Origin: JAJKIV01 sp036274195
GTDB lineage: Bacteria; Gemmatimonadota; Gemmatimonadetes; Gemmatimonadales; Gemmatimonadaceae
Assembly: GCA_036274195.1 (NCBI GenBank)
Contig: DASUGD010000209.1
Span: 22,793-86,792 of the forward strand
Reading direction: 5' to 3'
DNA length: 64,000 bases
Part shown: piece after piece, positions 53,339-61,304 of the stretch
How the letters are laid out: the number at the start of each line of letters is the position of its first letter
Numbering within the stretch: the stretch's first letter is position 1
Notes under the pieces: generated by a model
What the model was told of the DNA's origin: nothing
Seen by the model: only the letters and a program-made list of their open reading frames with translations
The model's database searches: none
Translations under genes and position numbers: made by a program

Positions 53339-55156
53339 CTAAGGCGCCAGACCGGCCAACAAATACGTGAGCATGGCCGTGCCGTCCATGATCGGCTCGT
53401 TCGTCGAGTAGTCGCCGATGTCGTCGTGATACACGATGAACCCCGTGTTGAACGCGGCGTACTCGTCGGGGTCCATTAAGCGGATGCCGAGCAGGTTCGT
53501 GTAGATCGACCGGTACACCGGCCCATCGACGAGACCGCCCAGCTGAGTCTCCACACCGATCTGTTTCGACATGACTGAATGCGGATCGTGCGGCCACGTC
53601 CCCGACCACGGGAGACCGACCACCATCGACGTCCCCCAGGGATTCGCGCCGAACAGCCAGTCGAGCGCCGCCGCCTCGTACTCGCGAAAGCGTTCGTCGC
53701 CGGTCATTCGCCGGTACAGAAACGCCTGCGTCGCGAACGCCGACATGAGGTTGTTCGAGCACCAGATGAACGGGATCCCGACGCGAAAGCCATTCGTCTT
53801 CGCTCGTGCGGCCACTCGGTCGAGTCCCTGGGCGTAGTAGCGCGCCATCAGTCGTTTCGCCTGGCGATCGCCAACACGCCAGATCGCGTCGTGCCCGTGG
53901 TTGATCCACGGATACCACTCGTAATGCCGCGCCGTGTCCGCGCCCATCCAGGGTGTGACGGGCTCCTTCGCTGCGTACGCGAGCGCATCGCGCAGGAATC
54001 GCGGTTCGCGGGTCAGCGCGTACAGTTCGGCGGCGCCCAGCTCCATGTCGTCGGCCCAGTTCTCCTCCTCGTAGAAATAGGGCGAGCGGCCGGGCGCCGT
54101 CTGGCAATTGCCGGGATACTTCACACCTAACGCGTATGCCGCGAGCGCGCGCTCGCGCAGCCGCTTCGCGAACGCCGGGTCCGTGCGCTCGTACGTTCGC
54201 GATGCCAGTGCGAACGTCGCGGCGTACTTGCCAGCCGTAGACGCGTACCCGGTCGAGCGGTTCTTCCCGGTGAACAGCCCTTGCGGCTTGCCGGTGCATG
54301 GATAGACCGGCCGTTCCTTGCCCTTGCCCCATCCGTAGTCCGCCGAGTCGCTCGTCGGCAGGTCGAAGTAGGTATGGTCCCGATCGTCAGCGAGCTGGTT
54401 GAACATCGTCGATTCGTCCGGGAACATGCGGAGGAGCCACTCGAGGCCGTGCCGCGCTTCGTCGAGGGCATCGTCGGTCCCGTTGGGACCGGGGAGCCCG
54501 TTCGCGGCGAAGCCGTCGGCAAATGCTCTCGGAAAATCCAGCCGGGCCTTGAGCATCACGTAGGTCGCGGTCGCCGACGTCGTCACATACTGCAGATAGT
54601 CCGCGGCGTCGGCCCAGCCTCCGCTCACGTGGATGAATTCGCCGGACCGTGTCGGATGATCGACAATGATGCCGTCGTGCGTGTGAACCGAGTCGTGAAG
54701 CGTCGGATTGAAGCCCGAGCGCTGCTGGCGCATGTAGTAGAGCAGGGTATCCGCGGCGCCCGCGTATGCACGCGCATCCACGCGGACCACCGGCGACCGG
54801 ACATTGCCGCTCACGATGCGGTATCGGCCCGACGCACGCACCGACGAGAAGTCCAGCCGGTAGGTGGCGATACACGGGCCGAATGGCGAGTCGGCGCGCA
54901 CGGTGCGGGGTGCTTGCACAACGCGACCTGCTATGTCCTGGACGAGGAATGTGAGCGGTGTCCGGACTTCGGCGCCGTGCGAGGAATCGGCGATGACGCA
55001 CGCCACCGCGGTCTTCGGTGCGGCAGGCAGGTAGCCGACCTGATTCACCCGAATGACGAGCATCGGCTCCGACGCCCAACGGGTGATGTGAGGGATCAAC
55101 ACCGTGAGCCCTACGATCGGCGCCAACGTTAGGGTCGTGCGGAGGCGGACCGGCAT
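53339..55156 (-). CDS. Glycoside hydrolase family 9 (endoglucanase-like)
   Basis: 605 residues. An N-terminal hydrophobic leader is followed by an Ig-like CelD_N domain (VIRVNQVGYLPAAPKTAVA), then the (alpha/alpha)6 catalytic domain. Catalytic Asp pair is in SGGWADAADYLQYV near 180, further substrate contacts include CSNNLMSAFATQAFLYRR, and the acid Glu lies in GDYSTNEPIMDGTAML near the C-terminus. This is the complete family 9 pattern for beta-glucan or cellulose-type cleavage. Only a leader, no carbohydrate-binding module, is seen. Apparently monocistronic. Confidence 0.9.
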   Translation of the reverse strand: MPVRLRTTLTLAPIVGLTVLIPHITRWASEPMLVIRVNQVGYLPAAPKTAVACVIADSSHGAEVRTPLTFLVQDIAGRVVQAPRTVRADSPFGPCIATYRLDFSSVRASGRYRIVSGNVRSPVVRVDARAYAGAADTLLYYMRQQRSGFNPTLHDSVHTHDGIIVDHPTRSGEFIHVSGGWADAADYLQYVTTSATATYVMLKARLDFPRAFADGFAANGLPGPNGTDDALDEARHGLEWLLRMFPDESTMFNQLADDRDHTYFDLPTSDSADYGWGKGKERPVYPCTGKPQGLFTGKNRSTGYASTAGKYAATFALASRTYERTDPAFAKRLRERALAAYALGVKYPGNCQTAPGRSPYFYEEENWADDMELGAAELYALTREPRFLRDALAYAAKEPVTPWMGADTARHYEWYPWINHGHDAIWRVGDRQAKRLMARYYAQGLDRVAARAKTNGFRVGIPFIWCSNNLMSAFATQAFLYRRMTGDERFREYEAAALDWLFGANPWGTSMVVGLPWSGTWPHDPHSVMSKQIGVETQLGGLVDGPVYRSIYTNLLGIRLMDPDEYAAFNTGFIVYHDDIGDYSTNEPIMDGTAMLTYLLAGLAP

Positions 55157-55191
55157 GGCGGGAAGATCGGGACCGGTCGGCTGGGAAACAA

Positions 55192-55380
55192 CCGGGGGAC
55201 GGGGGACGGGCGACGGGTGACGGGCGACGGGCGACGGGGAGGGACGATGTCAAGGAGGCGCGTCATTCCGAGCGGAGCGCCGCAGGCGCGGAGGCGAGGA
55301 ATCGCCGTCGTCCCGAGCGAGGGCCCTCCCCTCTACCGGGATGCCTGCGATTCCTCGCCGTCGCTCGGAATGACGACCGT
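55192..55380. repeat. Type B composite repeat, self-inverted double copy
   Basis: GGGGGAC and GGGCGAC/GGGTGAC units (55192-55245) precede two facing cores: CGTCATTCCGAGCGGAGCGC to GGCGAGGAATCGC (55260-55305) and GCGATTCCTCGCCGTCGCTC then GGAATGACG (55346-55375). The facing cores could form a stem of roughly 25 bp. It lies between two genes on the minus strand. Confidence 0.8.
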
Positions 55381-55392
55381 CCAACCCGCAGC

Positions 55393-56502
55393 CTAACGCT
55401 TTATGGACACTCCCCCGTAGGCGCCGAGCTCTGTGTTCCCGCCGGCGGCCCGCTTCGCCGGCGAGTCAGGAGCCAGCGTGAACCGCGCCGTCTCCGCGAA
55501 CTTTGGGTCCTTGTCGAGATTGCCCGTCCCCGGCGCGCCACCCTGCACGAGGTTGTAGCTCATCTCCGGCGGCGTGAGCGGCGAATAGCTCACCTGATTG
55601 CCCGCGCTCTGGGAGTTCCCCCACACGATGTTGTTGCGGAACACGACCTTCGTCCCAGCCGCGATCAACGCTCCGCCGCGGCCCTTCATGCCGCGCGCAG
55701 CCGTATCAGCGGTCGCAGACCTGTTGTTCACGATCGTGTTGTGCTCGACCAACGTCGACAGCCGATAGCTCAAGCTCCCCACGATCCACAGGCCAGCCCC
55801 CCCGAAGTCTTCGCCGCCCGTGTTGCCGACGATGAGGTTGTTCTTCACGATGCCGGCCGAGTGGAAGAGCACGATCCCGCCGCCGTACCGGCCGCGGTTG
55901 CCGCGGATCACGTTGTTCACGATCGTTGGCTCCGAGTAGCCGCAGCGGATCGCGCCACCACCGGCGCTGAGCAAACTGTCGCCCGCGACGTTCTTCGCCA
56001 TCGAGGTCGCGACGTTGTTCACGATGTGGTTGTAGCGAATGGTCGGCGATCCGAGCTCGCAGAGGATTCCTCCACCCTCGCGGAAGTATTGGAGGTCTTT
56101 GGCGTCGAGCCAGATCGTGCCCGTGCCACCCGTGATCGTGAAGCCCTCGAGCACGGCCGTCGAGTCTTCCTGGTTCACGAACCGAACGACCGTGCCGCTA
56201 TCCGGATGCGCCGGACGGCTGCCATCGATGATCGTTCGCTCGATGTCGGCCGCGTCGCGCGAGCGAAGAAACTGGCTCGCCACGACGATGCCCTTTCCCT
56301 TGAAGCGAATGTTCTCGTAGTACCGTCCGGGCGAGACGAGAACGGTATCGCCCGGAACCGCGCTATCGATGGCTGCCTGGATCGACGGGAACTTGGCCGG
56401 CACGGCGAGCACCGCGTGCCTCGGCGCCGGCGGCTGTGCGTTGGCGCTTCCAAGCGGCTGGGTCGCGAGCGCCGCGAATAGAAAAGCAGAATGGCGAATC
56501 AT
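55393..56502 (-). CDS. Secreted right-handed parallel beta-helix protein
   Basis: 369 residues, signal peptide ending ANAQ. The start of the helix reads FPSIQAAIDSAVPGDTVLVS, then FVNQEDSTAVLEGFTITGG and repeated NN-rich coils (YNHIVNNVAT, VNNVIRGNRGRYGGG, VKNNLIVGNTGG, EHNTIVNNRS, FRNNIVWGNS). This is the NosD/pectate-lyase-like PbH1 pattern. No catalytic residues can be named, so polysaccharide binding or cleavage is a guess. The C-terminus reads Ile-Lys-Arg-stop with TAG inside GTTAGGC, as in the family 3 glycosidase. Confidence 0.85.
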   Translation of the reverse strand: MIRHSAFLFAALATQPLGSANAQPPAPRHAVLAVPAKFPSIQAAIDSAVPGDTVLVSPGRYYENIRFKGKGIVVASQFLRSRDAADIERTIIDGSRPAHPDSGTVVRFVNQEDSTAVLEGFTITGGTGTIWLDAKDLQYFREGGGILCELGSPTIRYNHIVNNVATSMAKNVAGDSLLSAGGGAIRCGYSEPTIVNNVIRGNRGRYGGGIVLFHSAGIVKNNLIVGNTGGEDFGGAGLWIVGSLSYRLSTLVEHNTIVNNRSATADTAARGMKGRGGALIAAGTKVVFRNNIVWGNSQSAGNQVSYSPLTPPEMSYNLVQGGAPGTGNLDKDPKFAETARFTLAPDSPAKRAAGGNTELGAYGGVSIKR

Positions 56503-56616
56503 TGGCGTGGGTGATGAGTCGCCACGAAAGTCGTCGAGTCGCCGCGCAGTTCGAAGTCCCGGATGATGATCTGCACTAACGCGGGATGAATGGCACGATG
56601 CCCCGGCCGCCGTTTT

Positions 56617-56637
56617 GGCTGATGGCTGATGGCTGAT
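56617..56637 (+). repeat. GGCTGAT heptamer, three units
   Basis: Three exact tandem copies of GGCTGAT between the beta-helix gene promoter side and the LytTR gene end. No opposing arm. Confidence 0.75.
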
Positions 56638-56655
56638 GTTACAGCTCGCCGGCCC

Positions 56656-57471
56656 TTACGGTCTCATTCGGGCTTCTAGCCTGTCCCGGTACCAGCGGCT
56701 CAGCTTGAGCTGCGTCCCGTCCGCGAGACGAACCATGTAGTCGCCCGATCCCCACAGATCCATCTGACGGATCCGGTCGAGATTTACGATCGTCGAGCGG
56801 TGAATGCGCGCGAAGCGGCGGACATCGAGCGCGCGCTCCAGCGTCGTCATCGTCTCACGAATGAGATGCGTGCGCGGGCCGGTGTGCAGGCGAGCGTAGT
56901 TCCCGAACGCCTCGATCCAGTCGATCTCCGCCACCGACACGAAGTACATCCGTCCCTCTTCCTTCACGAGCAGACGGTCGAGCGGCACGCGCCCACCGCC
57001 GTTCGGCGCCAGGTCGGCTGGCGCACCGGCTGCGTCGCGAGCCGGCGTGCCGGGCGATGCCTCCAGAAACGCCACCAGCTTTGCGTGACGCTCGGCCGCC
57101 GTGGACTGCGCAATCTGCGCGCGCGCCCGCTCGATCGCCTCGCCGAACCGGGTGGGATCCACGGGCTTCAGGATGTAGTCGAAGGCATGGACGTTGAACG
57201 CCGCCACCGCGTGCTCGTCGAAGGCCGTCACGAAGATCACGAGTGGTGCCGGGCCGTCGAGCGCACGAAGGACCCCAAACCCATCCACCCGAGGCATCTG
57301 CACGTCCAGCAGCACGACGTCGGGGTCATGGGTGGTGATGAGCGAGACTGCTTCACGGCCGTTGGCCGCCTCACCGACCACCTCGATGTCAGGCTGCTCG
57401 GTGAGAAGTCGCCTCAGACGCTGACGTGCGAATGCCTCGTCGTCGACGATGAGGACGCGCAATGCCGTCAC
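56656..57471 (-). CDS. LytTR-family response regulator
   Basis: 271 residues. The receiver domain (1-120) has the acidic pocket VLIVDDEAF, phospho-Asp 56 in VVLLDVQMPRVDG and Lys in DYILKPVDP. The LytTR DNA-binding domain (about 165-268) has LVKEEGRMYFVSVAEIDWIE and RFARIHRSTIVNLDRI. It overlaps the upstream kinase gene by 4 bp (ATGA), so the pair is one two-component system. Target genes are unknown; the two permeases upstream on the same strand are candidates by position. Confidence 0.92.
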   Translation of the reverse strand: MTALRVLIVDDEAFARQRLRRLLTEQPDIEVVGEAANGREAVSLITTHDPDVVLLDVQMPRVDGFGVLRALDGPAPLVIFVTAFDEHAVAAFNVHAFDYILKPVDPTRFGEAIERARAQIAQSTAAERHAKLVAFLEASPGTPARDAAGAPADLAPNGGGRVPLDRLLVKEEGRMYFVSVAEIDWIEAFGNYARLHTGPRTHLIRETMTTLERALDVRRFARIHRSTIVNLDRIRQMDLWGSGDYMVRLADGTQLKLSRWYRDRLEARMRP

Positions 57472-58685
57472 GACGCGCTCCGCCGGAGGGCTGAATGGGA
57501 AACGACGGTCGCCGCCGCAGGCGATCGCGGTCGCCTAACGGCTTCGGCAGCGTGCTCCGAGGGTCGCGGAGCAACCATGAACGTGGCTGGCTGTTCGTCA
57601 TCGACTTCGAACGGAATGACGACCGACGCGATCGTGCCGCCGTCGGGCGCGGGCGTGAGCGTGAACTCCTGCCGGCCGGCACCATACAGGTGAAGCAGGC
57701 GCTCACGGGTGTTTCGCACGCCCGTGCCCTCGCGAATCGGGCCGGCGAGGCCGTCGCCGTTGTCGCGAACTTCGAGGTTCACCGAGTTGCCGTCACGTCT
57801 CGCCGTGACGGTCAGGCGCCCTCCTTCCTCGCGTGGCTCGACGCCGTGCTTGATCGCGTTCTCCACGAGTGGCTGCAGGATGAAGCGCGGCACGAGCGCG
57901 TCGAGCGTGGCCGGCTCGATGTGCAGGTCGAACGTCAAGCGTCCTCGGAAGCGAGCCCGCATGATCTCGATGTAGCTCTCGAGTAGCTCGAGCTCGCGCC
58001 GGAGTGGCACGCGCTCTCGATCGGCCTCGGCGAACGACGAGCGCAGGAGCACGCCGAGCCGGGTGAGCATCGCGTCGGCACCGGCCGGGTCGGTATAGAC
58101 CTGCTCGGCGATCATGTTCAGGGTGTTGAACAGGAAGTGTGGCCGCAGCTGACCCTGCAGCGCCGTTAGGCGCGCCTCGGCCAGTTGGGCTTCGAGCGTG
58201 GCAGCGCGGAGGTCGCGCTCGTACGAAAGGCTCGCGTAGTACCGGACGTGGGCGAGCGCAACGATCACGAAGTAGCAGAGGGAGTACAGAAAGAGCGTCC
58301 GCAGGAACGCGATGTGAAGCGGCGCGCTGGAGGTCGGTGCTCCCGAGCTCAGGTACGGCGCGATGACGCGCATGAGTGCGACGTCGATGAACGTCGCGAG
58401 CGCGGCGATGCCAAGATGGATCGGAACCGTCTTGAGCCAGTTCGTCCGATCGATGCGAACGCGTCGCGACAGGGCGAGGATAGCCGGTGTGTACAGCGCC
58501 CACAACCAGCAGCTCGCGAGCGACATGCGAATGAGCCGGCCAAACACGTCCGCCCCTCCCTCGGGCTGCGCGGCAGCCTGGAGCTCGGTCGTCGCTACCG
58601 CGACGAGGGTCCACGCGACGAAGTAAACGGCGCCCCTCGTCGCGGCCGTACGCAGGTCGGGTTTGCTGGCGGTGACGGTGGCCAC
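57468..58685 (-). CDS. LytS/YehU-type sensor histidine kinase
   Basis: About 405 residues. Four hydrophobic segments in the first half, then the His_kinase domain of the LytS family: LQGQLRPHFLFNTLNMIAEQ with the phospho-His, PRFILQPLVENAIKHGVEP as N box and RDNGDGLAGPIREGTGVRNT as the ATP lid. GTG 58685 is chosen because AGGAGG precedes it by 7 bases; a frame-open ATG lies at 58739. A Pro/Arg-rich tail follows the kinase domain. It forms a coupled pair with the LytTR regulator. The signal is unknown. Confidence 0.9.
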   Translation of the reverse strand: MATVTASKPDLRTAATRGAVYFVAWTLVAVATTELQAAAQPEGGADVFGRLIRMSLASCWLWALYTPAILALSRRVRIDRTNWLKTVPIHLGIAALATFIDVALMRVIAPYLSSGAPTSSAPLHIAFLRTLFLYSLCYFVIVALAHVRYYASLSYERDLRAATLEAQLAEARLTALQGQLRPHFLFNTLNMIAEQVYTDPAGADAMLTRLGVLLRSSFAEADRERVPLRRELELLESYIEIMRARFRGRLTFDLHIEPATLDALVPRFILQPLVENAIKHGVEPREEGGRLTVTARRDGNSVNLEVRDNGDGLAGPIREGTGVRNTRERLLHLYGAGRQEFTLTPAPDGGTIASVVIPFEVDDEQPATFMVAPRPSEHAAEAVRRPRSPAAATVVSHSALRRSAS

Positions 58686-58790
58686 CCGGGTTCCTCCTGG
58701 GGAGATGAATGAGGGTACTCGGTTTGGCCAGTCCCTCAACGTCCCGGATGATGACCGGCGGATACGTGGGACGTCCAGCTCGAGTGTGGG

Positions 58791-61277
58791 CTAATCCGCC
58801 GCGAGGACCGTCCGCGGATCGGTGAACGCAGCCCGGAGCGCGGGCGTGAGCGCCCCGACCCCGGTCACTACCGCGAACACCAGCGCCGTGGCCGCGAACA
58901 CGCGCGGATCCATGGCCGAGACACCGAACGTCATTGCCCTGACTGTGCTCGCCGCGGCCACGGCACCCGCCGTTCCGATCGCGACACCGACCGCCACAAC
59001 CAGCGCCGCCTCCCGTATCACCAACCACGCCAGGTCCCGTGGCAGAGCGCCAAGCGCGCCACGAATCCCGAGCTCACGACGCCGCGCCGCGACTGCATGC
59101 GTCCAGGCGCTGAAAACGCCGACGGCGGCGAGCACGAGCGCCACACCGGCAAAAACGCCAATCACCACGGCGCCCAGTCGCCAGGAGCGTGTCTGCACCT
59201 CGAGATACTCGTCGGCGACGCGCACCCGCACGGAGGTGAGTGCGGGGATCGCGTCGAGCAAGGTTCGCTGCAGCTCGGTGCCGATGTCGGGCCGGCTGGT
59301 GCGGACAGCGATCTCACGGCCAAGAAAGGTCGTCGCGAGGTCGTTAGGCATCGACCGCGACGCTGCCGGCAGGTAGATCTCGGCGGTTCCGTGCGGGGCG
59401 TCCAGGGAGCCGCGCCGGTCGGTGACTATGCCGATCACCTGTGCGCACGGAACGTTCGTCGAGCGCGAGCCGACCTGTACACACTGGCCCAGGGCGTCCA
59501 TCCCCGGCCAATACACCCGAGCGAAACGCGCGCTCACGAGCGCGACGGGTCGTCGTGCCAGAACGTCATCGTCGGTGATGGCACGCCCGCGCCGCAGCCT
59601 CACACCGAGCGCCTCGAGAAACCCCGGTGTCACGGAACTGACTGACGGCTCCCACTCGTCCAGATCGGGCGGAGCCGAATCGCGACCCGGCACCCGAAGC
59701 GGCGGATTGAGATAGCCGGGAAGGCTCGCAGCGTTCGTCATGCCGGCGGCGGTGACGCCGGGCAGTCGCCTCACCGCATCGAGCGCGCGCGCGGCTGCGG
59801 CGTTCGCTGTTGCTTCCGTCAGCCCCGCGGCGCGAAGGTCGACGTCCGCGGCCACGAGGTGCGGGACGTCGATGCCGAGGTCAGCCCGCAACGCGTTCCG
59901 AAGGCTCGCGACGAACACCGCCGCCTCCGACACCAGGACGACGCCAAGCGCGATCTGCGATCCGACGAGAACGCGCAGCGCGCCGCGGTGCGAACCGGTT
60001 GCGGTACGTGAGTGACGGGCAAGCGCCTCGTGCGGACTCGTCTGCGCGAGCCGAACGACGGGCAGGACTGCGCAGGCCGCACACGTGACCGCCGCGACGA
60101 GTGTCACGACAATACCGGTCCGACCGTCGAGCGGCGCCGGCGCCACGCTGTTCCCGAGCAGCAGCGTCGTGACCGCGCGACTCGCGACCCGTGTGCCGAC
60201 GAGCGCCACGAGCGCCGCCGCAAGCACGATCGTACCGGCCTCGGTCACCGACCGGGCGACGAGTCGTGCTCGGCCGGCGCCTAACGCGGCATGGATCGCG
60301 ACCTCGCGGGCGTCGGCGATGCCTCGCGCCACGAGCAGACTCGTGACATTCGCGCAGGCAATGCAGAGCACGATCACGGCAAGACCCACCAGCCAGATTG
60401 CGATTCGGCCGCTGGGCGAGCTCGGGTCGCGCCGGGCGCCAGCCAACGACGTGACCGGGACGACTTCATGGGCGAGCGTCTCCTGATCGACCGCTCGGAC
60501 CCCGACGTTCGCGCGCCGGTAGACCGCGCTCGCCTCCGCGCTGGCGGCACGCTCGGTCACGCCCGCGCGCAAGCGTCCGACGATCCGCACCCATCGATAG
60601 TCGCGATTGACCAACGCCTCGCGTCCACCGAACCACGGCGCGTTCTCGATCGGCACCACGAGATCCACGGGGGAGAGGTCCGGAGCCGTGAAGCTCGCGG
60701 GTAAGACGCCAACGATGGTGAAGTCGACTCCGCCGAGCCGAACGATCTCGCCGACGGCGGCGGCGTCGTCATTGAAGTACCGCGCGCGAAATGGAGCGCT
60801 GACGATCACGACCGGATCGGCACCCGGCCGATCCTCGTCGGCCGAGATCGCCCGGCCCGTCCGCGGGGCGATGCCTAACGTCGAAAGCAGCGAATGGCTC
60901 GCGAGGAGTCCTCGCGCCGGCGACACGCCACGGCCCACGCGGGCGGTGTAGTTCCAGATCGCGAACGCCGAAACCGATTGGAGTGTCCGCGTCTGGTCGC
61001 GGAGGTCCGTGTAGTCAGGGTACGACAGGCGACTAGCCGCCGCCCATGGACCGACGCCGACGACGCGCGCCGGTTCGCGGACCCCGGCTGGCACGCGGAA
61101 GAACAGGGAATCGACGACGCCAAGCAGCGTCACGACCGACGCCATGCCGACCGCGAGCGACAACACGATGGCGACCGACACGCACGGAGCGCGCACCATC
61201 CGTCGGACGGCGCGTCGCACGTCGTTGCCGAGGGCGTCGATCAGTGCGCGTACGGCCATGGGTGCCACGATAGCCAA
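58791..61277 (-). CDS. Large MacB/FtsX-type permease without ATPase (ADOP family), copy 1
   Basis: About 828 residues. The layout is TM helix (SVAIVLSLAVGMASVVTLLG), a periplasmic MacB core, three FtsX helices (IWLVGLAVIVLCIACANVTS), a second periplasmic core, and three more FtsX helices. This doubled permease form is abundant in Acidobacteria and Gemmatimonadota-like genomes, usually without an ATPase in the same operon. Start at 61277 or at the Met codon at 61259. It is 27 bp downstream of copy 2 on the same strand, so they form an operon. Likely a lipoprotein, peptide or macrolide-like exporter part; the ATPase would be supplied from elsewhere. Confidence 0.85.
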   Translation of the reverse strand: MAIVAPMAVRALIDALGNDVRRAVRRMVRAPCVSVAIVLSLAVGMASVVTLLGVVDSLFFRVPAGVREPARVVGVGPWAAASRLSYPDYTDLRDQTRTLQSVSAFAIWNYTARVGRGVSPARGLLASHSLLSTLGIAPRTGRAISADEDRPGADPVVIVSAPFRARYFNDDAAAVGEIVRLGGVDFTIVGVLPASFTAPDLSPVDLVVPIENAPWFGGREALVNRDYRWVRIVGRLRAGVTERAASAEASAVYRRANVGVRAVDQETLAHEVVPVTSLAGARRDPSSPSGRIAIWLVGLAVIVLCIACANVTSLLVARGIADAREVAIHAALGAGRARLVARSVTEAGTIVLAAALVALVGTRVASRAVTTLLLGNSVAPAPLDGRTGIVVTLVAAVTCAACAVLPVVRLAQTSPHEALARHSRTATGSHRGALRVLVGSQIALGVVLVSEAAVFVASLRNALRADLGIDVPHLVAADVDLRAAGLTEATANAAAARALDAVRRLPGVTAAGMTNAASLPGYLNPPLRVPGRDSAPPDLDEWEPSVSSVTPGFLEALGVRLRRGRAITDDDVLARRPVALVSARFARVYWPGMDALGQCVQVGSRSTNVPCAQVIGIVTDRRGSLDAPHGTAEIYLPAASRSMPNDLATTFLGREIAVRTSRPDIGTELQRTLLDAIPALTSVRVRVADEYLEVQTRSWRLGAVVIGVFAGVALVLAAVGVFSAWTHAVAARRRELGIRGALGALPRDLAWLVIREAALVVAVGVAIGTAGAVAAASTVRAMTFGVSAMDPRVFAATALVFAVVTGVGALTPALRAAFTDPRTVLAAD

Positions 61278-61304
61278 CTCGCGCGGGCGCGGCTACGTCA
61301 CTCT